Shown: positions 48,392 through 60,400 of the stretch, one piece after another | How positions within the stretch are numbered: position 1 is the first letter of the stretch | Layout of the letters: each line of letters begins with the position of its first letter | NCBI GenBank assembly: GCA_016218025.1 | Contig: JACRFD010000038.1 | Coordinates: 62,001 to 126,000, forward strand | From: Ignavibacteriales bacterium | Lineage (GTDB): Bacteria; Bacteroidota; Ignavibacteria; UBA10030; SZUA-254 | Reading direction: 5' to 3' | Length of the DNA: 64,000 nucleotides | The notes under the pieces: generated by a model | Seen by the model: the letters and a program-made list of their open reading frames with translations, nothing else | Told to the model about the DNA's origin: nothing | The model's database searches: none | Program-made: the position numbers and the translations under genes

Positions 48392-50086
48392 ATGCGACTA
48401 AGTAAAAACTTTATTCCAACCGTCAAAGAGATCCCATCGGATGCTCTGATTCCAAGTCACCAATTAATGCTGAGAGCAGGTATGATACGTTCTCTCAGTG
48501 CTGGTGTCTATTCTTTTTTACCACTCGGTTATAAAATCCTAAAAAAAGCCATGGAAATAATCCGTGATGAGATGGATGCGATAGGCGGACAGGAATTCTA
48601 TTTGCCAGCACTAAATCCAATTGAGTTATGGGAAGAAACCGGACGGGTCAAGGCGTTTGGCGATACGATGTTTCATCTAAAAAATCGACCTTTAGTTCTC
48701 GCTCCAACACACGAAGAAGTTATCTGCTCCATCGCCAAAAATCATCTCAAATCGTATCGCGATTTGCCGCAAATATGGTATCAAATCCAGATGAAGTTCA
48801 GGAATGAACCAAGACCGCGATCGGGCGTAATACGCGGCAGGCAATTTTTTATGAAAGATTCTTACAGCCTTGATGCAACGTGGGAAGGCTTGGATGTGAA
48901 CTATGATCTCCATGCCGAAGCGTATAAGAAAATGTTCACGCGCGCCGGGTTGAAGTTCTTTATCGTCGGTGCTTCAAGTGGTGCAATGGGCGGCAGTGCG
49001 TCGCAAGAGTTTATGCTTGAATCTGAATCGGGGGAAGATACATGCACAGTATGTGATGGCTGCGGCTATGCAGCAAATATGGAAGTGGCAACATCGGCGC
49101 TTCAAAAAGCTCATCGTGATAATGAAAGTAAGGCGATAACAGAAATTTCAACGCCAAATGTTGGGACGATAGATGAGCTTAAAGAATTTTTGAAGATCGA
49201 AGAACGATATCTTGCGAAATCGTTAGTGTTCATGCAAGATAAAACGCCGATTCTTGTTTTGATGATGGGTAATGATCAACTGAATGAATCAAAATTATTA
49301 TCTGCGCTTGGATCCGATTTCCGTTCATGTCATCCTGATGAATTAAAATCACTTACCGGTGCGGATGCAGGGTCAATTGGTCCAATTGGATTGCAAGGAT
49401 TTAAAATTATAGTTGATCGTCGGTTGCAAGGTGGCAACAATTTGGTAAGCGGCGCTAATAAAAATGATTATCATATTGCAAATATAGATTTGCAGCGTGA
49501 TATAAAAATCGATGGTTACTTTGATCTTCGAACTGTGAATGCCGGCGAACCATGTCCGAAATGTAGTAAGCCGCTTCGTGTTGTTAATGCTATCGAACTG
49601 GGACATATCTTTAAGCTCGGAACAAAATATTCAGATGCACTTCATGCATACTATCTCGATGAAAACGGAAAAGAAAAACCGATCATCATGGGAAGTTATG
49701 GAATAGGAGTTGAACGAGTTGTAGCCTGTTTCATTGAACAAAATAATGATAAAAACGGTATTGTATGGAATAATGCGTTAGCTCCATATCATGTACACCT
49801 TATACAGGTGAATTCGAACAATGAGAAAGTAGTTAGCATTGCTGAATCGCTGTATAAAAAATTGCAGGAATCATTGGTTGATGTTTTGTTTGATGATCGC
49901 GATGATGTGAGCCCCGGATTCAAGTTCAAAGATGCCGACCTGATCGGTATTCCGCTTCAAATTATTGTCGGTGAAAAAAATGTAAATTCGGGAAATGTTG
50001 AGATGAAATCGCGAAGTACCGGTAAGCGCGACATCATCGAGATATCAAAAGTTTGTCAGTACGTTGAAAAATTTTTAGAATCTTAA
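48392..50086 (+). CDS. proS: Proline--tRNA ligase, bacterial type with editing domain
   Basis: A 564-residue class II synthetase that charges tRNA-Pro. Motif 1 region: LPLGYKILKKAMEIIRDEM. Motif 2: FRNEPRPRSGVIRGRQFFMKDSYS. Motif 3: GSYGIGVERVVACFIEQ. Between motifs 2 and 3 lies the insertion/editing (YbaK-like) domain, about residues 220-400, with KSLVFMQDKTPILVLMMGNDQ, which clears misacylated Ala-tRNA. The anticodon-binding domain is at the C-terminus (VDVLFDDRDDVSPGFKFKDA). Size and order match the standard bacterial form. A terminator follows. Confidence 0.95.
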   Translation: MRLSKNFIPTVKEIPSDALIPSHQLMLRAGMIRSLSAGVYSFLPLGYKILKKAMEIIRDEMDAIGGQEFYLPALNPIELWEETGRVKAFGDTMFHLKNRPLVLAPTHEEVICSIAKNHLKSYRDLPQIWYQIQMKFRNEPRPRSGVIRGRQFFMKDSYSLDATWEGLDVNYDLHAEAYKKMFTRAGLKFFIVGASSGAMGGSASQEFMLESESGEDTCTVCDGCGYAANMEVATSALQKAHRDNESKAITEISTPNVGTIDELKEFLKIEERYLAKSLVFMQDKTPILVLMMGNDQLNESKLLSALGSDFRSCHPDELKSLTGADAGSIGPIGLQGFKIIVDRRLQGGNNLVSGANKNDYHIANIDLQRDIKIDGYFDLRTVNAGEPCPKCSKPLRVVNAIELGHIFKLGTKYSDALHAYYLDENGKEKPIIMGSYGIGVERVVACFIEQNNDKNGIVWNNALAPYHVHLIQVNSNNEKVVSIAESLYKKLQESLVDVLFDDRDDVSPGFKFKDADLIGIPLQIIVGEKNVNSGNVEMKSRSTGKRDIIEISKVCQYVEKFLES

Positions 50087-50114
50087 GTTAGAAGAGTATA
50101 ATAAGCTTGGGCTG

Positions 50115-50144
50115 AAAAAAGCTGGATAACCCTCCGGCTTTTTT
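50115..50144 (+). terminator. Rho-independent terminator after proS
   Basis: AAAAAAGCTGGA (50115-50126) pairs with TCCGGCTTTTTT (50133-50144) around a 6-nt loop, ending in a T run. The A run on the left lets it act in both directions. Confidence 0.85.
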
Positions 50145-50185
50145 CTTGCCGTAAAATTGAATTTTAATTCTATTTAGAATATAGC

Positions 50186-53100
50186 ATGTCTGATTTTATA
50201 CACCTCCATAATCATTCTCATTTTAGTCTGTTAGATGGCGCCGCATCTGTAGATGGGTTAGTAAACGCTTCTGTTGCAAACGGAATGACAGCTGTTGCAT
50301 TGACAGATCATGGAGTTATGTTCGGAGCGATAGAGTTTTATAAGAAGGCAAAAAAAGCCGGAATTAAACCTATCCTCGGTTGCGAAATGTATATTGTTAC
50401 AAAAGGATCGAGATTCGATAAAGATATAAATCAAACGAAATTGAAACAGGGACAGGGTAGGGGAATATACTACCATGTTGTTCTGTTGGCAAAAAATTAT
50501 GACGGATATAAAAATCTTATCCAACTATGCACACTTGGTCATACCGAAGGGTTTTATTATAAACCTCGGATTGATCTTGATCTTCTGAAAAAATATTCAA
50601 AAAATCTTATCGCATTATCCGCTTGCCCGAATGGAGTAGTTGCCCATGAATTGGTTGAAGGAAATTTTGCAGGTGCGAAGGAAACAGCATCAGAGTTTGT
50701 GGATATATTCGGGAATGATTTTTATTTAGAACTCCAAAATCATGGACTGGAAAAAGAAAAACCGATTTTAGAAGGTATGCCAAAGCTTGCAAAAGAATTC
50801 GGTGTGAGCCTTGTAGCCACCAACGATGTCCATTACATCAAACAGGAACATGCGCTTGCCCATAATGTTCTGTTGATGATTCCGGATGCTTCTCAATCTA
50901 ACCCTACTGATTATCACCAACTCCGCTACCAAACAGATCAGCTTTACTTCAAATCGCCTGAGGAGATGAGGCGGGCATTTAAGGAATTCCCGCAAGCAAT
51001 TTCATCAACACTTGAGATTGCAGAAATGATTGAGCAATTCAGTCTTGAGCCCGAAAAACCGTATATGCCGGAATTTCCTATCCCGCCGGATGCCGGCACG
51101 AATAATCTAAATGAATATCTGAACCGCCTCGCTTACCGCGGTTTAGAAAAACGGTTCAAAGAAATTACACCTGAATTGAAAACACGGATCGAGCATGAAC
51201 TCTCTGTCATCAACAAAATGGGGTATGCCGGATATTTTCTCATCACGCAAGATTTTATAAACGCTGCAAGAGAAATGGATATACTTGTTGGTCCGGGGCG
51301 GGGAAGTGCAGCCGGGAGTTTGGTCTCGTATTGTTTGGGAATTACGAACGTTGATCCTTTAAAATATGATTTACTGTTTGAACGATTTTTAAATCCCGAC
51401 CGGGTAAGCATGCCCGATATTGATATAGATTTCTCAGACAGCAAACGGGATAAAGTTATAGAATACGTCAGAAATAAATATGGCAAAGATTCTGTTTCAC
51501 AAATAATCACATTCGGAACTTTATCTACAAGAGCAGTTTTAAAAGATGTTGCCCGCGTTATTGGCGTCCCGTTAAATATCGTAGAATCGATTACAAAACA
51601 GATACCGGTAATTCAGGGAAGAGTTACTCCGCTGCAAGAAGCAATCGATACTAACCCGGAATTGAAGTGGATTAAAGAAAGCCCGGATGAAAAGATTCAT
51701 GAACTAATAAATATTTCGTTGGTTCTTGAAGGATTCAACAGGAATGCTTCTACACATGCGGCTGGTGTTGTTATTGCACCCGGTCCGTTGATAGATTACG
51801 TTCCATTATACAAGACTCCTCAAACCGAGATCATGACACAATATAATATGATTGATCTTGAAAAAGCCGGTTTGTTAAAAATGGATTTTTTGGGATTAAG
51901 AACATTAACGGTTGTGGAGAATGCTCTTCATTTAATCAATTTAAATCATGGAATAAAAATTGACCTTGATACAATTCCTGAGAATGACCCGGAGACGTTT
52001 GATGTTTTTGGAAGAGGTCAAACGGTTGGAGTATTTCAGTTTGAGTCTTCCGGAATGCAAGATTGGTTGAGGAAACTTAAACCGACCTCAATAAGCGATA
52101 TTGTTGCGATGAATGCTCTTTATCGACCTGGACCTATGGAAATGATAGGTGACTTCATACGGCGGAAACAGGGAGCGAATATCGATTATCCAAACAAGGC
52201 ACTTGAACCAATACTTAGGGAAACATACGGCATAATAGTCTATCAGGAACAAGTGATAAGAATCGCAAGCGAAATTGCAGGTTTTACATTAGCCAAAGCC
52301 GATTTGATGAGACGAGCCATGGGCAAAAAAGACAAAGAACTCATGGCGAAACAGAAAAAAGAATTTATCGATGGTGCGGTACAAAAGGGTTTTTCAAAAA
52401 AGGTCGGTTCAGATATTTTCGATATGATCGAAAAATTTGCATCGTACGGATTTAATAAATCGCATAGCGTAGCTTACAGCGTTCTTGCGTATCAGACTGC
52501 CTTTCTCAAAGCACATTATCCGTCAGAATTCATGGCTGCAACCATGTCGGCTGAGATCGGTGATACCGATTATGTGGTGCAACTTATAGAAGAATGCAGG
52601 AGGATGAAAATCCACGTCCTGCCCCCAGATGTGAATGAGAGCGGCGTTCAGTTTATTGTTACATCAAAAGGAATCCGCTTTGGGATGAGCGCAATAAAAA
52701 ATGTTGGAGTCAGCGCAGTTGAAATTATTCTGAAGAGCCGACAGGAACAAGGAAACTTTGAAAATATATTTGATTTTTGTAGAAGAGTTGACTTAAGGTT
52801 AGTGAATAAAAAAACAGTTGAAGGATTGATACAATCAGGTGCGTTCGATAGCTTGCACCCTGTCCGCACTCAGGTATTTGATGCAATTGAATTATCAATT
52901 CAATACGGACAAAATTATAAAGAGCAGTCTGCTAAGGGACAGTCATCTTTGTTTGAATCAGGAAGTGTTCAAAAAAGACAAGAACATTTTCCATCGTTGC
53001 CATCCAAAGCCGAGTGGAATGAAAGCGAAAAATTATCGCGTGAAAAATCTGTTCTTGGATTTTATGTCTCTGGACATCCATTAAGAAAATACGAAATGGA

Positions 53101-53656
53101 TATCAAGGCATTCGCAACGGCTCAGTTTGGTGCGGGGATTGTGATTAAACAGGGAACCACCGTCCGCGTTGCCGGGATTATTTCGGCACTGAAAAAGAAA
53201 GTCGATAAAAAAGGAAACATGATGGCTTTCTTGACTTTGGAAGATTTTATCGGTAAAGGAGAATGTATAGTATTTTCTGAAGCTTACCGTAATTATTCAC
53301 AATTGCTGATTGAAGATGCAATGGTCATGATCATCGGTACAGGAGAACAAAACGGGGATTCATTAAGAATATTTGTTAAAGAAGTGATACCGATAGAAAA
53401 AATTAGGGAGAAATATGCAAAGCAAGTTGTAATCTCAATCAAACTTGATGAAACAACTGAATCGTCAATCAGTTCTTTAAAGCAGATAGTTGAAAATAAC
53501 AAGGGCAAGTATCCTTGCTATTTCAATGTAATCAACATCAATGGAGAACGTTCTCAACTTTATCAATCGACAAAACTCAACGTAAATATTTCAAACGATT
53601 TTATATCAGCTATTGAACAGCTTTTAGGACCATCGAGTGTAAGAATATCTTCATAG
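50186..53656 (+). CDS. dnaE: DNA polymerase III subunit alpha
   Basis: The replicative polymerase catalytic subunit, 1156 residues, standard for DnaE. A PHP domain opens the protein (FIHLHNHSHFSLLDGAAS, ALTDHGVMFGAIEFYKKAKK). The polymerase core includes GPGRGSAAGSLVSYCLGI and PDIDIDFSDSKRD with the catalytic aspartates, then LYRPGPMEMIGDFIRRK and KADLMRRAMGKKD. FASYGFNKSHSVAYSVLAYQTAFLKAHYP lies before the helix-hairpin-helix part, and VRVAGIISALKKKVDKKGNM starts the OB fold near residue 990. It is separate from proS by a terminator and is followed by trxA after 63 bp. Confidence 0.96.
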   Translation: MSDFIHLHNHSHFSLLDGAASVDGLVNASVANGMTAVALTDHGVMFGAIEFYKKAKKAGIKPILGCEMYIVTKGSRFDKDINQTKLKQGQGRGIYYHVVLLAKNYDGYKNLIQLCTLGHTEGFYYKPRIDLDLLKKYSKNLIALSACPNGVVAHELVEGNFAGAKETASEFVDIFGNDFYLELQNHGLEKEKPILEGMPKLAKEFGVSLVATNDVHYIKQEHALAHNVLLMIPDASQSNPTDYHQLRYQTDQLYFKSPEEMRRAFKEFPQAISSTLEIAEMIEQFSLEPEKPYMPEFPIPPDAGTNNLNEYLNRLAYRGLEKRFKEITPELKTRIEHELSVINKMGYAGYFLITQDFINAAREMDILVGPGRGSAAGSLVSYCLGITNVDPLKYDLLFERFLNPDRVSMPDIDIDFSDSKRDKVIEYVRNKYGKDSVSQIITFGTLSTRAVLKDVARVIGVPLNIVESITKQIPVIQGRVTPLQEAIDTNPELKWIKESPDEKIHELINISLVLEGFNRNASTHAAGVVIAPGPLIDYVPLYKTPQTEIMTQYNMIDLEKAGLLKMDFLGLRTLTVVENALHLINLNHGIKIDLDTIPENDPETFDVFGRGQTVGVFQFESSGMQDWLRKLKPTSISDIVAMNALYRPGPMEMIGDFIRRKQGANIDYPNKALEPILRETYGIIVYQEQVIRIASEIAGFTLAKADLMRRAMGKKDKELMAKQKKEFIDGAVQKGFSKKVGSDIFDMIEKFASYGFNKSHSVAYSVLAYQTAFLKAHYPSEFMAATMSAEIGDTDYVVQLIEECRRMKIHVLPPDVNESGVQFIVTSKGIRFGMSAIKNVGVSAVEIILKSRQEQGNFENIFDFCRRVDLRLVNKKTVEGLIQSGAFDSLHPVRTQVFDAIELSIQYGQNYKEQSAKGQSSLFESGSVQKRQEHFPSLPSKAEWNESEKLSREKSVLGFYVSGHPLRKYEMDIKAFATAQFGAGIVIKQGTTVRVAGIISALKKKVDKKGNMMAFLTLEDFIGKGECIVFSEAYRNYSQLLIEDAMVMIIGTGEQNGDSLRIFVKEVIPIEKIREKYAKQVVISIKLDETTESSISSLKQIVENNKGKYPCYFNVININGERSQLYQSTKLNVNISNDFISAIEQLLGPSSVRISS

Positions 53657-53719
53657 AATTTTGTATATTTAAGTCACGTTTTTGAAATATATTTTATTAT
53701 TATTATCAGGGGAAATTAA

Positions 53720-54040
53720 ATGAAACCAATAGAAGTAACTGACGCAAATTTTCAAACCGAAGTAATGCAATCAGATAAGCCGGTGCTTGTTGATTTTTGG
53801 GCAGTCTGGTGTGGACCATGTAAAATGATTGCTCCTCACGTTGAAGAGTTGGCTAAGACATACGACGGAAAACTGAAAGTTGCAAAAATAGATGTCGATT
53901 CAAATCCGAAAACTGCCATGCAGTTCGGCATCAGAAGTATTCCTACGTTATTGATATTTAAAGGTGGACAAGTGGCTGAACAGATCATCGGTGCTGTGTC
54001 AAAATCCCAATTAATTTCGAAAGTTGAAGGTCATATTTAA
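53720..54040 (+). CDS. trxA: Thioredoxin
   Basis: A 106-residue thioredoxin. The redox site is DFWAVWCGPCKMIAPHVEEL with the standard Trp-Cys-Gly-Pro-Cys. FGIRSIPTLLIFKGGQVAEQIIG contains the cis-proline. It has no signal peptide, so it acts in the cytoplasm, where it could reduce the Bcp- and AhpC-type peroxidases and MsrA-like enzymes. An AGGGG site precedes the ATG. Confidence 0.96.
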   Translation: MKPIEVTDANFQTEVMQSDKPVLVDFWAVWCGPCKMIAPHVEELAKTYDGKLKVAKIDVDSNPKTAMQFGIRSIPTLLIFKGGQVAEQIIGAVSKSQLISKVEGHI

Positions 54041-54440
54041 GCTAATTTGCTACTACTGAGTTTAGTACAAAAATAAATAAAATTGACCGAATATTACCGA
54101 TTTTCTTGAAAATCTGACATAGATTTGAAGAAAATTGGAAAAAGCAGTGAATTGCCCAAGGTAGCAAATTAAGTATCGTTGGATTTTACTGTTCCTTTTC
54201 TTAAGTTAAAGATAAATCTGCCGATAATCTATTGTATCGCAAGGGTGAATTATACCAGTCAATTATTTGGAAGAAAAGGGGGATGGGCTAATTAATTCTT
54301 TGCCCTTGTGTTGTGTATTCACCCATTTTAAAATTAATGGATTGTGATAATTTATTGTCGACAGATAAAAATTTAGTTAGCTAACGGACTAATCACCATG
54401 ATTATCAATCCAATAATTATTTTCCGACCAGGAGGAAAAT
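54041..54440. other. 400-bp region without a gene
   Basis: There is no plausible coding frame. An 11-bp perfect inverted repeat, TAATTTGCTAC (54043-54053) and GTAGCAAATTA (54161-54171), brackets its first third. A strong ribosome-binding site (AGGAGG, 54431-54436) for the large gene closes it. I see no clear promoter. Confidence 0.6.
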
Positions 54441-57400
54441 ATGAGAAATAAATTTTATTACGCTTTAACATTCTTAGTAATTATTTCATTTCTGTTTGCC
54501 CTACCATTAGCGGCAAATCAGTATCGGAGCAAAGCTTCAGGATCATGGTCAATCCCCGCAACCTGGTCTATCTCAACAGACGGAGGTTCCACCTGGGCAG
54601 ATGCAGTAGACATACCGGGTACAGCACCAACCGATTCGATTTACATTAGAGATACTCATATTGTTGCCATTAACTCGACTACGACTGTTGCTTACGTCAA
54701 AGTTGGCGAAGGCACTGACGGAATCCTGGAGTATGATGGAGTGATTTGTACTTTAACTGTTACAGGGAATATAGATGTCTTGTCTGGTGCGAGTTTTAGT
54801 GGCCCTAATACCGGTACAATTACAACTGGATTGGTGATTGGTGGAGACGTTACTAACAGCGGTACATTCAATATGTTCACCGGTACTGGCAGAGTAACTG
54901 ATGTTACGTTTAACAAAAATGGGAATCAGACATTCAGCGGATCGGGAAGCACAATCTTTAACAAGATTACATTGAACATGGGAACAAGTAAGACGAATAT
55001 TCTTGATATGCTTGCTGTGTTTTCCATGACTCAAGCTTCGGCTTCGGCTACAATTACACTAACAAATGGTACATTTAAAATTTCAAGCGCATCAACAATC
55101 AGACCCTTCGGTGGCTCAAACTTTACAATTGGAGCAACTTCTGGTTATGTTCTAAATCATACTAGTGCGGTATCGCAATGGGGTAATAATTCTTCTTTGA
55201 TTGTTAATGGTGATCTAATCATCAACAACGGAACGATGACAATAAGCAGCACCGGTGGTGGAAACAGATTAGAAATAGGGGCGACAGGACAATTCACTAT
55301 GAATTCCGGTCTGCTTACTATGAACGGAAGAATTACATCTATAGTGGCAGGCGGTATTGTGACAATCAGCGGAGGGACGGTGGCTGTTGCGGCAGGTGGT
55401 ACGGTTGGTACCGGATCGAATTCAATATTCGAAATTGCTAATTCAACATTCTCTATGTCGAACGGAACAGTTAGCATCGCTAGTAGTAATATCAATACCG
55501 CTTTACCTGATGTTAATATCAATCAGATAGGTAATCCCATTACAGGTGGAACATTTTTAATAACTATCGGTTCAGTAACAGATACGATAACAGTTAGCAG
55601 CAATGTCCCATTCTACAATTTTCAGGTGCAAAACGGGACAGCCCCAGTACTTGCTTTATTAAGGAATAATAATCTTCAGGTACAAAATAATTTAACAATC
55701 ACATCTGGAACCTTAGATGCAAACAACAGGAATATTTCAGTCGGCGGGAACTGGTCTAATTCAGGATCCTTTATAAACACCGGAAGTACGGTCACGTTTA
55801 ACGGAGCAAGCTCACAAGTTTTAACAAAAAGTGGTGGCGAAACATTTAATTACCTCACAATCAATAAATCATCTGGAACTATAACTTTAGGCAATGCTGT
55901 CACGGTAAGTGGTAATCTTGATTTTACAAGCGGCACATTTGATGACGGAGGAAATATTGTTACCGTGAAGGGAGATATTTCGAATTCGGCATTACATACA
56001 GGCAGCGGTAAAATATTATTGAACGGTAGTTCCACCTCTCATACTCTTTCAGGAACAGGCACATATTCTAATCTTGAATTGAATGATCCCCTGAATGCTT
56101 CTCTCTCATCAAGTCCTACAATAAATGGCTCGCTGACATTAACATCTGGAACTCTAACAGTAGGATTGCTAAATACTTTAACGATTGGTAACGGAGGATC
56201 AATTGTTCAGACGAGCGGTTTACTGGCTTCAGGAAGTAATGGCGGAACGTTTGTCTTTAATGGCTCCGGTACAGTTAGTGGTAATGTCACATTCAACAAT
56301 GTTTCAATTGCAGGTGCTGTTGATTTTGGTACGTCATCGTTTATTGGCAGTTCCGGTATATTGACTATCAACAGTGGTGGGAGTGTAAATACAAATCCTC
56401 CGACGTACAATAGTGGATCAACATTAAAATATAATTCAGGCGGCACATTTAATCGTGGAAGTGAATGGAGTTCAGTCTCCGGTGCGGGTTATCCTGCGAA
56501 TGTTTTAGTAAGCAACGGCACTACTCTGGATTTAGGGTATAACGGAGCTTCGGTTCAAAGAATGATTTCTGAAAATTTAGAAATATCATCAGGTTCCATT
56601 CTATCTATGTCATTAACACCCATGACTGCGAAATTGGTTGTTAACGGCAATATCATAAATGATGGTACGTTGCATTTATCAACTCTTTCAGGTGGTGATG
56701 TTTCATTGTTCGGAAATATTACTTGCAACGGAACTATTACATCGGAAGGAAGATTTTTGATTTTTTCAGGTGGGAACGCACAACATATTTCTAAATCGAG
56801 TGGTGTGGTGAGTATCGATTATATTTCAATCGAGAAAAATTCCGGCTCAGTATTGTTAGATAACGATTTAGATTTATTGGCACCGTCTTCCGGTGATGCT
56901 CTTCAGTTTAATGGTTCGAATGATGTCTTAGATTTGAGTGGAAAGAATTTGACAATTAACGGTTCTATAGGAGGAACAAATTTAAACGGTTCTTTGAAGG
57001 GAAGCAGTAGTTCTAATTTAATTATCAATGGGTCAGGATCATTCGGTACACTGAAGTTTTTGGCGGGAAATCAACTAATAAATAATTTGACAATAAATAG
57101 AACTTCCTCCGGTAATGTCCAACTCGGTTCCGATTTGACAATAAACGATTTACCGACACTTTCAAATGGTATATTCAATGTCGGAGCGAATACACTTTCT
57201 TTTGATGGTTCACCGATTGCAGGAACTTCAACTAATTTGGTAACATCATCTGCATCGAATTTAATTTATGGCGGAACAACTTCAGGATTATATATTCCCT
57301 CAAGCATTGTTGATTTGAACAATCTTACAATCAACAATGCATCAAATGTAGATTTAAATGGAAATATTACAATCGGTGGAAGTTTATCTCTACTCTCAGG

Positions 57401-60400
57401 AGATTTAATAACGAGCTCTAATTCAGTAACACTTGGTGCATCTGCCGCTGTTTCTGAAACTCCCAATGCCACAGTTCTCGGAAATCTTACTACAACAAGA
57501 AATATTACAGCAACGTCAGGAACAGAAACGTTCGGCAATATAGGATCCGATATAATATTGAACGGGACATCAATAGGTTCAACAACTGTATTGCGGAAAA
57601 CCGGAGTAGTATCAACCGGTAATTCCAATAGTTCTATAAAAAGGTATTTTGATATTTCACCGACAACAAATTCAGGTTTAAATGCCTCTGTGATTTTTCA
57701 TTACGATGATAGTGAATTGAATGGTCAGGATCCTGCAACACTCCATTTGTATAAATCCACAGATGTTGGTACCAGTTGGACAAACCGCGGCGGAGTTGTT
57801 AATACTTCGAACAAAACTGTTACATTAAGTGGAATATCAGGATTTTCCAGATGGACTGCTTCAAATGATTTGAATATTTTAGGCAGCACACCTGTTCCTG
57901 TGTTATCTTCCATTTCGCCGGACTCGAAATTTACTGGCGAATCAGGCTTTACCTTGGCTGTTAACGGAACTGATTTTGTCGATGGTCAATCAGTAGTCCG
58001 ATTCAATGGTAACGATCGTTCTACAACATTCATCAACGAAACTCAATTAACTGCTATCATACCGGCAACTGATTTAGTAAATGCGGGGACATTTCCGATT
58101 ACTGTATTCAATAATGGTGGTGGTGGTTCATCCAGCTCACAATCGTTTACAGTAAACAAGGCGTTAACAACTACATCAATTAATTCATCAATCAATCCAA
58201 CAGTATACGGTCAAACAGTCACATTTACAGCAAATGTTTCTGTGAATTTACCTGGATCCGGAATACCAACCGGCACGGTCACATTTAAGGATGGTGCATC
58301 AACAATCGGTAGTACTGCCTTAGATGGCTCGGCGAGTGCCTCTTTGTCATTATCAACATTAAATGTGAGTACACATTCAATTTCTGCAGAGTATAGCGGA
58401 GATCTAAATTATCAATCGAGTATCTCTTCACCCATTAATCAGGATGTGAATAAAGCTTCTACTGCTACTTCATTGACCTCAGATGTAAATCCTTCGGTGA
58501 AGGGTCAGTCTATCATTCTTACAGCTTCGGTTTCTGCTATTTTGCCGGGAGCTGGGATCCCATCCGGTGCAGTAACATTTAAAAATGGAGGTTCTACAAT
58601 TGATACAAAGACTTTGGATGGTTCAGGTTTAGCAACCTTAGCTATTAATGATTTAACAGTTGGATCACATTTGTTGACTGCTGAATACAATGGAGATTCG
58701 CGTTTTAATACAAGTATATCACCTGATTACACTCAAATAATTAATAAGGTTCAAACAACAACATCATTAACTTCTAATCTTAATCCATCTGTTTATGGTC
58801 AATCAGTCTCTTTTACCGCCACTGTTGCAGTAACTCCGCCCGGGGCTGCAACACCAACTGGAACGATACTATTTAAAGATGGTCTTTCCACAATTGGATC
58901 GGTTAGTGTTGATTTAAGTGGACAAGCGGTGTTATCAATCACAACATTGATTGCGGGATCTCATAGCATAACAGCAGAATATAGTGGTGACGGAGACTGC
59001 AATGTTAGTACATCGAATACAGTGGCGCAGGTTGTTGATAAAAAATCAACAACCGGTATTCTATCGGTTGATATAAATTCTTCGATTTATCTTGATGCAA
59101 TTACATTAAAAGATAGTGTCATCGGTTCGGTGCCCGATGGTGGAACTGTACAATTTAAAGATGGTGTAACGAATCTTGGATCACCAGTGCCTATAGATTT
59201 AAATGGAGTTGCTTTGCTTACGATTTCAACATTAGCGGCTGGAACTCACAGCATTACGGCTGAATATGGTGGTACGGTAAATTATGAAGGGAATATTTCT
59301 AATACTTTGAATCAAGTCGTCCAGAAGAGAACAACAACAAGTTATTTGACATCATCAAAAAATCCATCTGATTATGGCGAGTTGGTTACTTTTAGAGACA
59401 GTGTTGCTGGGTCTATACCGGATGGCGGGACAGTTCAATTTAAAGATGGTGTTCAAGATATCGGTTCACCTGTTCCGTTAGATGCTCAGGGTGTTGCAAC
59501 ATATTCTGCTACAAGTTTAAGCTCAGGTACACATACAATTACTGCAATCTATAGCGGTACATCAAATTTCGAAACAAGTAGTTCTAATGTTATATCTCAA
59601 GTTGTGAATCAAGGCGCAACTGTCAGCATTCTTACTTCATCAAAGAATCCATCCGAATATACTGAGGCAGTAACTTTTAAAGACAGCATAACCGGACCAG
59701 TTCCTGATGGTGGTACCGTTCAGTTTAGGGACGGTGGTATAAACATCGGTTCTCCAGTACCTTTGGACATAAATGGTGTTGCAACATATACATCATCAAC
59801 ATTAACAACTGGTACTCATAATATAACGGCGTATTACAGCGGAACTTCTAATTTTTCATCAAGTTTGTCGAATCAAGTTTCTCAGGTCGTTAATTCGAAA
59901 TCTACCTCAAGCATTTTAATAAGTACACTCAATCCATCATATTTTTTAGATACTTTGACCTTCCGAGATACTGTAATCGGATATCCTGATGGCGGAACTG
60001 TACAATTTAAAGATGGCGGAATTAATATAGGCTCACCGGTACCTATAGATATGAACGGTATTGCTGAGTTAAAGATCAATATATTAGCTGCAGGCACTCA
60101 CACGATAACGGCGGAATACAGTGGGACATTAAATTATTCTCCGAGTATCTCGAACAGTATAAATCAAGTGGTGCTTAAGAAACCTACCACCGGTTATTTA
60201 ACAACAAACAACATAAACTCATTATTTGGTGCACCTGTAGTATTAAAAGATAGTGTTGTTGGCTCGATACCTGATGGGGGAACTGTTCAATTCATTGACG
60301 GCACGATGCATTTGGGAACTCCTGTACCGGTAGATGCTTTTGGTGTTGCAACTTTGACCGTATCAACTCTATCGGTGGGTACTCATTCAATTACAGCCCA